A stretch of 64,000 nt of DNA from Ramlibacter sp. WS9 (GTDB lineage: Bacteria > Pseudomonadota > Gammaproteobacteria > Burkholderiales > Burkholderiaceae_C), in assembly GCF_003797765.1 (NCBI RefSeq), contig NZ_RKMB01000011.1, positions 1 to 64,000 of the forward strand. Reading direction: 5' to 3'. The notes beneath the pieces are model-generated. The model was not told the DNA's origin and searched no databases. It saw only the letters and a list, made by a program, of their open reading frames with translations. This document shows positions 25,685-33,546 of the stretch, piece after piece; the first letter of the stretch is position 1; each line of letters opens with the position of its first letter. Position numbers and translations under genes: made by a program.

Positions 25685-26503
25685 TTACAGCGAAGGCTTG
25701 TCAACCAGCGTAGTAAGCGGCAGGCTGGAGATTTCCTGCAGCAGCTGCGCCAGCTGCCTGCCCGCCGCGTCGAGCACCGCGCGGCCCTTCTCCGCCGTGG
25801 CACCGGCGGCGTTGCCCGCCGCGCCCTGGGCGTTGTAGTCCTGCATGGCCCAGCCCAGCTTGGCGCTGCGGCCGTTGCCGAGGATGGGGTATTGGGCCGC
25901 ACGTTGTTGCGAAGTCGACTTGAAGTCTTTGGCCTGCGCCATGTCGACGAACTGCCCGCGCAGCGCCAGCATCATCGACGTTTCGATCTCGCCGGCGTGC
26001 ACGCCGAAGCGGTGTTCTTCCGCGCTGAAGAGGCCATTCACCGCATCGCCCAGCGGCAGGTTCCACCAGCTGCTGCTGTAGACGATCAGGTTGGCGCCGG
26101 TGCGCAACTCACGCGCCGCGATGTCCATCAGGCTCACTTGCCCGCCATGGGCGTTGAGCAGCAGCAACTTCTTCACCCCCGAGCGCGCGACGCATTCGCC
26201 GATGCCGACCCAGGTCTTGATCACCGTGTTGAAAGGCAGTGTGAGCGTTCCGGGAAACTGAGAGTGCTCGGGGCTGTAGCCCACCGACTGCGTCGGCAGC
26301 ACCAGCACCGGCACGTCCGCCGGCAACTGCGGCAAACATGCAGCCACCACACCATCGACCAGGCTCTGGTCCACCGACAGCGGCAGGTGCGGCCCATGCT
26401 GCTCGGTGGCGCCGACGGGCAACACCGCCACGGTCTTCGCGGCGTCGAGCGCAGCGAAGTCGGTGGTCTTGAGGTCGGCCCAGAAGCGGGAGGGGGTAGG
26501 CAT
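25685..26503 (-). CDS. Creatininase-family amidohydrolase
   Basis: 272-aa creatininase-superfamily protein. Metal/active-site phrases LPVGATEQHGPHLPLSVDQS, GYSPEHSQFPGTL, LLNAHGGQ and GVHAGEIETSMML carry the expected His, Glu and Asp ligands. Members hydrolyse creatinine or deformylate/cleave cyclic amides (e.g. mycofactocin MftE, FAPy deformylase); substrate here unknown. Start: ATG at 26503 preferred over GTG at 26509 (two residues longer); ribosome site weak for both. Cytosolic. Confidence 0.88.
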   Translation of the reverse strand: MPTPSRFWADLKTTDFAALDAAKTVAVLPVGATEQHGPHLPLSVDQSLVDGVVAACLPQLPADVPVLVLPTQSVGYSPEHSQFPGTLTLPFNTVIKTWVGIGECVARSGVKKLLLLNAHGGQVSLMDIAARELRTGANLIVYSSSWWNLPLGDAVNGLFSAEEHRFGVHAGEIETSMMLALRGQFVDMAQAKDFKSTSQQRAAQYPILGNGRSAKLGWAMQDYNAQGAAGNAAGATAEKGRAVLDAAGRQLAQLLQEISSLPLTTLVDKPSL

Positions 26504-26590
26504 GGGCACATCTTATCGCCGTCACACGGGCCGGGCATGGATTGCGGATCAAGCGAAGTAATCGGCCGGCTGCCGAAAATCGTCCGAAAG

Positions 26591-26638
26591 TAACTCCCAG
26601 AAAAATGGACTCTCAGATCAACTACTTAGCGGGAGTTA
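26591..26638. promoter_or_regulatory. Inverted repeat upstream of csbD
   Basis: A perfect 8-bp inverted repeat, TAACTCCC at 26591-26598 and GGGAGTTA at 26631-26638, separated by 32 bp, lies 36 bp before the csbD start. It may be an operator or promoter element of this stress gene; nothing else in the 170-bp gap is recognisable. Confidence 0.3.
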
Positions 26639-26673
26639 TTTAAGACCGGCCGCAAAGGCCTTGTGAGCTACGC

Positions 26674-26924
26674 ATGAACTGGGACCGCATTCAAGGCAAC
26701 TGGAAGCAACTGACCGACCGCGCCAAGACCCAATTGGGCAAGCTCACGGACGACGATCTCGACGTCGTCGCAGGCGTCGCGAAGAACTCTCGGGGCGCAT
26801 CCAGCACCGATTCGGCATCGCCAAGGAAGTCGCACAAGAGCAGACCGCGGCGTGGGGGCGCTCGGCCACCGACAGCAGGTTCGACGGCGACAAGAAGGAA
26901 GAGAAGCACCCAAAAAGATCTTGA
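26674..26924 (+). pseudogene. CsbD-family stress protein, frameshifted
   Basis: The first 34 codons encode the CsbD signature NWDRIQGNWKQLTDRA...GKLTDDDLDVVAG. The expected continuation (RREELSGRIQHRFGIAKE) is present but in another frame, beginning near 26776 and ending at a stop at 26922-26924. A single-base deletion in GGC(C)GT explains the change. The reading frame from the ATG instead runs on to 27012 with unrelated residues. Either the gene is inactive or the base was lost in sequencing. Normal CsbD proteins are 60-85-residue stress-response proteins. Confidence 0.78.
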
Positions 26925-26934
26925 CGGCGGGCGT

Positions 26935-28929
26935 TCAGCCGGCCGGCGCCAAGCCGGCCAGCACCAGCGCATCGTCATGCAGCTGGGCCAGTGCGGTGAG
27001 CTGCAGCAGTAGCGGAGCGAGCCGCGCCTGGCGCGGATTCGCTTGCGCCGACAGAGTAGCGATGCGCAGGCCGTCGAGCCGCCCGGCCAGCGTGTGCAGG
27101 CTATGGGCGCTCAAAGTCCGCCCGGCGTCCAGGCATTGCTGGTTCCATCCGGCTGGCAGTTGCACCAGGCCGTGATGCAGCAGTTCCGCGACGGCGCCGC
27201 GCAGCCGCGCGAGCGCGGCACCCACGGGATGCGCGGTTTCCTCCGGCAAGCGCCCCAACGGCAGTTGCGCGAGCGTGTCGGAGGCCGGTGCGAAGTCGGG
27301 CACCACGATGCTGTCGCAAGCCACCGCCCACGGATCCAGCACCGGCCAGTCACCGGTCCAATGCAGCACCCCGGCCACGTGCCGCACCGGCCCATGGCTG
27401 CCCGTCATGGCCGCGGCCAGGGCATCCAGCGCTTCGCGCACATGGTTCTCGTGGCTGCGGCGCACCAGCAGGGGCTGGCCAGAGGCGTCGTGCAGCACCG
27501 CGCCGAGCGTCTGCGTCACGGGGTCGTACACCACACTTTCAACCGCGGCCGGGCTGAAGACGGCGAAGCGGCGCGCCGCATGGCGCGGGAGCACCTGCAC
27601 CGTCGGGTGCGACTGCTGCTGCGCCCGCAACGCCTCCACGCTGTCGTAGCGCAAGGGCGGGCCCAGAGAACCCCAATCGGGGACTTGCGGCAGCACGCTG
27701 TTCTGCGAGCCGCGGCTGCGCGCCAGGCTCAGACTGCCGTCGGCGCGGCGGCGTGCTTGGCGCGCCAGCAACTGGCCCTGCGCCAGCGCATCGAGGCGCA
27801 CGCCCGGCGCCAGCCTTTGGGTGGCGCGCTGCACGCGCTCGTTGATCGGTTCACCCGACGGCACTGTCCATTCGTGCGTCCCCACCAGCGCGGTGCCGGT
27901 GTCCGCATCGGCCAGCACCAGGCGGGCGCGCCGGGCTTCACCGTCGCGCGTGGTGCGCGCGCCCAGGCAAATGAGGCGCAGGCGGTCCAGCTCGGTGTCG
28001 TCGCCCTGCCCGATGCCCAGTACCGCCTGGGCACTGCCGGGCAGCTGGCCCGCGTTCAAGCGCAGGCCAAGTTCCGCGAGCAGGGCGAAGCCGTCTTCGG
28101 CGCGGTAGAGCGCGCTGCGCGCCGCATAGGCGCCCGACCATTTCTCGATATCCTGCAGCAGGTGCACCAGCCAGGTGGCCTTCAGGCCCCGTGCGGCTTC
28201 CAGCGCCTGGCTGAGCGCCGGTGTCACCGGCGCCGGACCGGCGGCCGCGCCGTGCAGCACGAGCGCCTCGGCCAGGGCATGCCAGGGGGCGAAATTGACA
28301 GCGAGGCGCTCGCCGTGCCGCCCGAGGTGGACGCGCTGCACCGGCAGCGCGGCGTCCCGCGCGTCCGCCACCCGGAACGCCCACACGCCCAGCGCGACGT
28401 GCTCGCACGCCGCCTGCGCGACGCAGTCGCAGCGCGCGGCTTCGATGGAAGCGCCGGCCCAGAAGCGCACGGTGGCCGCCGGCAGGCGCGCGGTGTCGCA
28501 AGGCTCGCCGCTGGACGCGCGGTGCACGTCGATGCCGATGCCGCCGTCGCGCGCGGCGGTGGCGCGTGCGAGCAGCGCCGACGGCAGCAGGCGGGCCAGG
28601 GCTTCGTCCGTCGCCTCGCCGGGCGACGCCGCGGGGACCGCGGCATGCGCCTGCGCGCCTGCGCGATACGCAAGCGCCAGGATGATGCGGTGCCGGCAGA
28701 TGCTGGCCGCGCCGCAGGTGCAGCGCACATGCTGGATCGGCGTGGCAGCGGGCCAGACCGTGCGGATGCCGTCGCTGAATGCCGCCTCCAGCGTGCCATC
28801 GTCGCCCTGCGTCCACTGCGGCCGGTAGCCGCCTTCGAGTTCGCGGACGGCGCGCTTGACGATGCCTGCATTGGCCGCCTGCGTCAGCGCCTCGGGGCTG
28901 AGGTGCAGCAAGTCGGTGCGCAGGCTCAA
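26935..28929 (-). CDS. SWIM zinc-finger protein (YehQ-like)
   Basis: 664-aa SWIM-domain protein, last gene of the DUF4132/MoxR operon. The SWIM motif CxC-x5-CxH is at residues 70-80 (CTCGAASICRH). A second, similar Cys/His cluster, CDCVAQAACEH, lies at residues 167-177. The remaining 480 residues have no recognised domain. The start is TTG at 28929, chosen because it overlaps the VWA stop (TTGA) and no ATG occurs before the SWIM motif; the extended frame upstream is a shadow of the VWA gene. In E. coli the same set of families stands at yehL-yehM-yehP-yehQ. SWIM domains bind nucleic acid or protein; function here unknown. Confidence 0.85.
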   Translation of the reverse strand: MSLRTDLLHLSPEALTQAANAGIVKRAVRELEGGYRPQWTQGDDGTLEAAFSDGIRTVWPAATPIQHVRCTCGAASICRHRIILALAYRAGAQAHAAVPAASPGEATDEALARLLPSALLARATAARDGGIGIDVHRASSGEPCDTARLPAATVRFWAGASIEAARCDCVAQAACEHVALGVWAFRVADARDAALPVQRVHLGRHGERLAVNFAPWHALAEALVLHGAAAGPAPVTPALSQALEAARGLKATWLVHLLQDIEKWSGAYAARSALYRAEDGFALLAELGLRLNAGQLPGSAQAVLGIGQGDDTELDRLRLICLGARTTRDGEARRARLVLADADTGTALVGTHEWTVPSGEPINERVQRATQRLAPGVRLDALAQGQLLARQARRRADGSLSLARSRGSQNSVLPQVPDWGSLGPPLRYDSVEALRAQQQSHPTVQVLPRHAARRFAVFSPAAVESVVYDPVTQTLGAVLHDASGQPLLVRRSHENHVREALDALAAAMTGSHGPVRHVAGVLHWTGDWPVLDPWAVACDSIVVPDFAPASDTLAQLPLGRLPEETAHPVGAALARLRGAVAELLHHGLVQLPAGWNQQCLDAGRTLSAHSLHTLAGRLDGLRIATLSAQANPRQARLAPLLLQLTALAQLHDDALVLAGLAPAG

Positions 28930-30068
28930 TTCAGCTTCTCCGCCAGCCACGCCGCCAGTTGCCCGGGCGTCATCGCCGCGACTTGCGCGCCCACGTCCGC
29001 CAGGCGTCCGGCCAGCGCGCGGTCGTACTCCGGGTTGGCCTGCTCGTCCAGCGCGGCCAAACCCAGCACCTTGGTGCCCTGCGCGCACAAGGCGCGCACG
29101 TGACCGACCAGCGCGTGTTCGGAACCGCCTTCGTAGAAATCGCTCACGATGACGACGATGGCCCGGCGCGGCGCCTCGATGCGCTCGACGGCATAGGCCA
29201 CCGCCTTGCCGATGTCGGTGCCGCCGCCCAACTGCACGCGCATCAGCACTTCCACGGGGTCCTGCACGCTGTCGCTCAGGTCCACCACCTCGGTGTCGAA
29301 AGCCACCAGGTGCGTGCGCACGCCGGGCAGGCCCCACAGGCATGAAGCCGTCACCGCCGAGTGGATGACGCTGCCCAGCATACTGCCGCTCTGGTCGACC
29401 AGCAGGAAGACCTGCCACGGCTCCAGCGTGCGGCGCGTGTTCGCGTAGAACAGAGGCCGCTCGATCAGCACGCGCCGTCCGGCGGTGTCGAAGTGCTTCA
29501 GGTTGCGCCGCAGCGTCTCGCGCGCCGCGAACTGGCTGAAGGAACCGCGCGACGAAATACGCTGCCGCCGCCGCGTGCCGCTGAACGAGCGCTGCACGTC
29601 CTTCGCCAGCTTCTCGATCAACTCCTTCACCACCTTGGCCACGAGTTGCCGGGCCAGGGCCAGCACGTGCGGATTCATCAGGTGCTTGGTGCGCATCACC
29701 GCCTTCAGCAGCGCGGGGTTGGGTTCAGCCCGCGCCAGCACCTCGGGGTTGGTCACCACTTCGTCGATGCCGTAGCGCTCGATGGCGTCGCGCTCCAGCC
29801 TCTCGATGGTCTCGCGCGGGAACAGCTCGTGGATGTCGTTGATCCACTCGGGCACGGTCAACTGCGAAGCCCCGCCGCCGCCCTGGCGTTCGCGGCTGTC
29901 GGTGGCGTCGCCTTCCGGCTCATCGCGGCCGTACAGCCAGGCCAGCGCCCGGTCCATGGCGGCGGCCGTGGCGCCGTCACCCAAGCCGCCACCCAGGCTT
30001 TGCTGCGCCGCTTCGCCCAGCAGCAGGCGCCAGCGTTCGGCGGCCGACAGCACCACGGCGGGCTTCAT
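28926..30068 (-). CDS. VWA-domain protein (YehP-like)
   Basis: 380-aa protein with a C-terminal von Willebrand A domain. The MIDAS motif is complete: VDQSGSM (DxSxS), GGGTDIG for the Thr, and VSDFYEGG for the Asp. The N-terminal half is helical, including KHLMNPHVLALARQLVAKVV, and an Arg-rich stretch (GTRRRQRISSRGS) precedes the domain. VWA proteins encoded beside MoxR ATPases act as adaptors or substrates in metal-dependent assembly. The ATG overlaps the DUF5682 stop (ATGA); the next gene overlaps by 4 bases. Confidence 0.9.
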   Translation of the reverse strand: MKPAVVLSAAERWRLLLGEAAQQSLGGGLGDGATAAAMDRALAWLYGRDEPEGDATDSRERQGGGGASQLTVPEWINDIHELFPRETIERLERDAIERYGIDEVVTNPEVLARAEPNPALLKAVMRTKHLMNPHVLALARQLVAKVVKELIEKLAKDVQRSFSGTRRRQRISSRGSFSQFAARETLRRNLKHFDTAGRRVLIERPLFYANTRRTLEPWQVFLLVDQSGSMLGSVIHSAVTASCLWGLPGVRTHLVAFDTEVVDLSDSVQDPVEVLMRVQLGGGTDIGKAVAYAVERIEAPRRAIVVIVSDFYEGGSEHALVGHVRALCAQGTKVLGLAALDEQANPEYDRALAGRLADVGAQVAAMTPGQLAAWLAEKLN

Positions 30069-32386
30069 GCGGCCAGCCCCAGGGCACGTGCCCATTCCAG
30101 CGCCTGCGCTTCCACCCGCTTGGCGTCGAGCAGCGCGTCGGTGCCGCTGCGCAGCGTGAGCAGGCGCTGCTGCTCCATGGCCGACAGGCCCAGCAGCGCC
30201 GCCACGCGATCGGCGACAGCCCCGCGCTCGCGCGGCGGAAACCAGGTGAAGGCCGCGCGCAGCTGCGGCAGGGCCACCAGGAAGTCGTCCGTGCTCATCG
30301 CCTCCAGCGCTTCGTGCACGGCCGCCACGATGGCGCCGGAGCCGGTGGCCAGCGCACGCGCGCAGGAGAAGAGGCCAAAGAGAAAATCGCCGAGCGCATC
30401 GCGCGGCGGCACGGCGCGCAGCAACGCCAGGATCTGCTCGGCCGCCTGGTCGCCCAGGTGGTCGTGGCCATAGCTCACCGCCAGCGCCGCGCCGCGCAGG
30501 GCGGGCGGGGCCGTAGGCGTGCGCGCCAGCCGCAGCAAGGTGTCGAGCAAGGCGGTGCGGTCCAGCCCCGCCGCGCCTTCAAGCTGCTGCCGCAGCATGG
30601 TGTCGAGCACGCCCACTGCGGCCACGTCCGCCTCGAGGGCCTGCCCTTCGGCCGGCCCCTGCCGGTCGTCCAGCAGCACGAGGATGCGCGCGGCCACCGC
30701 GGCCAGCGCGCCTTCCAGCAGGATCCGTGTGTCCTGGCCCCAGAAGCCCGCCTGCACCACCTCGAGCAGGACACGGGCGGCGCCGGCCAGCGCGCCCAGG
30801 TCGTGGGCCTGCGGCAGCGCCGCCTCGAGCTGGCGCGCGAGCTCCGCGCCCATGTCGTGCAGGCCGGCGCGCATCGCCTGCAGCAGCGCGTGGGCCGCGC
30901 GCGCCACATCGCCACCCGCGCCGCGCACCGCTTCCGCCAGGCGCTGGCGCGCGGCGGCCTCGAGCGTGGCGCCGTAGGCCGCGGCTTCGATCACGTCGGG
31001 AAACCAGCGCTCGTCCTGCACCAGCGTCCAGTGTTCCTCGAAACGCAAGGTCGGCGGCAGGTTGCGCGCGGCGAGCGGCGCTTTCGTTTCGGCCAGCCGC
31101 GCACCGCGCACCCCGATCAGCTGCAGGCGCCAGAGCAGCCGCGCGCGCGGTTCGTCGTCCGCGCGCCGCCGGTCGATGACGTGCTTCTGGCTGGTGGCCT
31201 TCGCCTCCAGGCCGCATTGCGCGAGTTGGGCGACGATGTCGTGCACCAGCGGCGGCAGGGGCGTGTCGGCGTGCAGGGAGCCACCCCCCTCGCCGGTGAG
31301 CGCGATCAGCGCCTCGCGCTGCACGGGGTGATGGTGGGCACCCAGCAGGCCCTGGTCCACCCAGGGCGGCGGCGCTTCGAGCGCTTCCTTGATCACGGCG
31401 GACTGCAGGGCATCGAGGATGTCGCCGCGCAGGGGGTGCGCACGGCCGCGCAGGTGGGCGAGCCGGCCCAGCGATTCGCGCATCGCCATGAGGTCGGCGG
31501 TGGAAAGCGGAACGTCTTTCGCGCGCAGGCGCCGCACGATCTGGGCGATGGCGCGCTCGCCCGCGGCTGGCAGGCCGTGGTCCCACACCCACTGGTAGAA
31601 CATGGGCGACTGCATGCCGGACCAGTAGCCACCCAGCGCATCGACCTGCCGCCAGGCATAGGGCACCAGGTAGCAGCCGGCCGCGCGCACGTCTTCGGGC
31701 GGCGAGGTCACCGGCTCTTCCAGGACGGATTGCCGCGGCCAGAGCTGCTCGATGGCGCGCTTGTGCCAGCCCCCACAGACCACCAGCACGCTGCCCCCGC
31801 CGACCTGCCGCGTGGCCCAGGCGACCCAGCGTGCCATCTGCAGTTCGCGCGCCTGATCCTGCGGCGTGCCCGGGTCGTCACCGCGCAGCTCGTCGAAATA
31901 CAAGTCCAGCCGCTCGCGCAGCGCGGTGTCGTCCTCGACGGTCTCGAACAACTGGTCCCACAGCGCGTTGTCCCCATCGCAGCCGAAGCGCCGGCACAGC
32001 GCCTGCACGGCGTCGGCGTAACGCGAACGCTCCGGCTTGATCCTGCCGATGTGCGCACGCGCATCCGGGATGGCGCGGTACTGCCAGTGCGGCAGGTCGA
32101 TGAAGCGCAGCAGCGCGCCTTGCGCATGCGCGGCGCGCAGCGCGACCCACTCGGGCGAGTAGTCGAGGAAGGGGAACCAGCACTGGGCCGGGCTCGCACC
32201 CTCGTTCGCGTAGCTGTAGAGGGCGACGGGCAGCTGGTGGTCCAGCAGCAGCTCACCCATGCGCGCGTTGAAGTCCGCCGGCCCTTCGATCAGCACGGCG
32301 GCGGGTTGGTCGCGCTCGATGGCGTGCCGCACCAGCCGGGCGCAGGCCGGGCTGTGGTGGCGCACACCGAGGACGCGGACCTGCAC
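30065..32386 (-). CDS. DUF5682 protein (YehM-like)
   Basis: 773-aa protein of the DUF5682 family. The N-terminus VRVLGVRHHSPACARLVRHA is highly characteristic, followed by LIEGPADFNARM and VLVVCGGWHKRAIE. These resemble a TraB/EreA-like fold with conserved His and Glu, suggesting hydrolase-like origin, but the activity is unknown. No signal peptide or membrane segment. The start is GTG at 32386, needed to include the conserved N-terminus. It lies 10 bp after moxR and overlaps the VWA gene, so all are expected to be co-translated. Confidence 0.87.
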   Translation of the reverse strand: MQVRVLGVRHHSPACARLVRHAIERDQPAAVLIEGPADFNARMGELLLDHQLPVALYSYANEGASPAQCWFPFLDYSPEWVALRAAHAQGALLRFIDLPHWQYRAIPDARAHIGRIKPERSRYADAVQALCRRFGCDGDNALWDQLFETVEDDTALRERLDLYFDELRGDDPGTPQDQARELQMARWVAWATRQVGGGSVLVVCGGWHKRAIEQLWPRQSVLEEPVTSPPEDVRAAGCYLVPYAWRQVDALGGYWSGMQSPMFYQWVWDHGLPAAGERAIAQIVRRLRAKDVPLSTADLMAMRESLGRLAHLRGRAHPLRGDILDALQSAVIKEALEAPPPWVDQGLLGAHHHPVQREALIALTGEGGGSLHADTPLPPLVHDIVAQLAQCGLEAKATSQKHVIDRRRADDEPRARLLWRLQLIGVRGARLAETKAPLAARNLPPTLRFEEHWTLVQDERWFPDVIEAAAYGATLEAAARQRLAEAVRGAGGDVARAAHALLQAMRAGLHDMGAELARQLEAALPQAHDLGALAGAARVLLEVVQAGFWGQDTRILLEGALAAVAARILVLLDDRQGPAEGQALEADVAAVGVLDTMLRQQLEGAAGLDRTALLDTLLRLARTPTAPPALRGAALAVSYGHDHLGDQAAEQILALLRAVPPRDALGDFLFGLFSCARALATGSGAIVAAVHEALEAMSTDDFLVALPQLRAAFTWFPPRERGAVADRVAALLGLSAMEQQRLLTLRSGTDALLDAKRVEAQALEWARALGLAA

Positions 32387-32396
32387 GTGCCTGCTC

Positions 32397-33491
32397 CTAC
32401 TGCGGCAACAGGTGCCGTGCCGCGTGGAACTGCTGCCAATGCTCGCCCTTGCGCTTGCCCGCCTTGTGCTCGATGTAGCGACGGATCTTCTTCAGGTCGT
32501 CCGGGTTGTCCTTGGCGGCAGCGCCGGCCAGCGCTTCGACGATGTCGCCCGGCTGGCCCGAGTCGCCGCGCAGGTAGTGGCCGCGCAGCGCCACGCCGTA
32601 GGCCACGCTCACGGCCTCGGCGGTGCTGACCACCGTGGAGAGGCGCTCGATGGCGCCGCCTTCCTGGTCGACGCCCTGGCGCAGTTCGCGAAACGTGGTG
32701 ACCAGCACCTCCAACACCTCGGAGGCCGGTCGCGTCGCCACGCCGTCGTGCGCCAGCATCCGCGCCACCTCGCGTTGCACCAGCGCGAGTTCCTCGTCAT
32801 AGCTGGCGATGGGGAACACCGTCTCGAAAGCGAAGCGGCGCTTGAGCGCGGCCGACATCTCGTTGACGCCGCGGTCGCGGGTGTTGGCAGTGGCGATCAG
32901 GTTGAAGCCGGGCGCGGCGAAGACGGCGTTGTCGCCGGGCAGCTCGGGCACCATCAGGAGCCGTTCCGACAGGATCGACAGCAGCCCGTCCTGCACCTCG
33001 GCCGGGCAGCGCGTGATCTCCTCGAAGCGCACGATGCGCCCTTCCTGCAGCGCGCGGTACAGCGGCGAGGTAACCAGCGCGCGCGGGCTCGGCCCTTCGT
33101 TCAGCAGCAGGGCGTAGTTCCAGCCGTACTTGATCTGGTCCTCGGTCGTCGCAGCGCTGCCTTGGATGGTGAGCGTGCTGGTCCCGCTGATGGCCGCCGC
33201 CAGCAGTTCCGACAACAGGCTCTTCGCGGTGCCGGGCTCGCCCACCAGCAGCAGCGCGCGGTTGGAAGCCAGTGTGACCATGGCGCGTTCGATCAGGCTC
33301 GGCGGGCAGACGATCTTGGTCTTGATGTCGTGGTCGCCGACGACGAAGCGGCGAACGGCTTTCATCGACAGGCGCCAGCCCGGCGGGCGCGGGTCGCGGT
33401 CCGATCTGGCAAGTGCCGCGAGCTCGTCGGCGTGCAGTACTTCGGCCGGCGGGCGCTGGCTCTTGTTGGCGGTGGTAGTCATGGGTTTCAT
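32397..33491 (-). CDS. MoxR-type AAA+ ATPase (YehL subfamily)
   Basis: 364-aa AAA+ ATPase. Walker A GEPGTAKS at residues 84-91, Walker B region IVRFEEI at 153-159, sensor 1 in ATANTRD at about 200-206, and Arg-finger candidates in ALKRRF at 218-219. MoxR ATPases work with VWA proteins as chaperones that activate or mature large partners; the YehL subfamily is defined by association with DUF5682, VWA, SWIM and DUF4132 genes. ATG at 33491 overlaps the stop of a residual DUF4132 tail (ATGA), which supports this start; ATG at 33482 is an alternative three codons later. Confidence 0.9.
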   Translation of the reverse strand: MKPMTTTANKSQRPPAEVLHADELAALARSDRDPRPPGWRLSMKAVRRFVVGDHDIKTKIVCPPSLIERAMVTLASNRALLLVGEPGTAKSLLSELLAAAISGTSTLTIQGSAATTEDQIKYGWNYALLLNEGPSPRALVTSPLYRALQEGRIVRFEEITRCPAEVQDGLLSILSERLLMVPELPGDNAVFAAPGFNLIATANTRDRGVNEMSAALKRRFAFETVFPIASYDEELALVQREVARMLAHDGVATRPASEVLEVLVTTFRELRQGVDQEGGAIERLSTVVSTAEAVSVAYGVALRGHYLRGDSGQPGDIVEALAGAAAKDNPDDLKKIRRYIEHKAGKRKGEHWQQFHAARHLLPQ

Positions 33492-33541
33492 TGTGGCGCG
33501 ATCGGTGGCAACTCGAACTCTCGCAGGACCTCGCTGGCCTG
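33488..33541 (-). pseudogene. C-terminal tail of a deleted DUF4132 copy
   Basis: The 55 bp between the last full DUF4132 gene and moxR reads, on the minus strand, QASEVLREFELPPIAPQ then stop. This matches the final residues of the intact paralogues (ASELLRDFELLPLA, ASELVRDLELLAPA). Its TGA overlaps the moxR ATG as ATGA, the same coupling used elsewhere in this operon. It is therefore probably the true end of an ancestral DUF4132 gene that was lost by recombination between tandem copies. Confidence 0.65.
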
Positions 33542-33546
33542 GCAGG

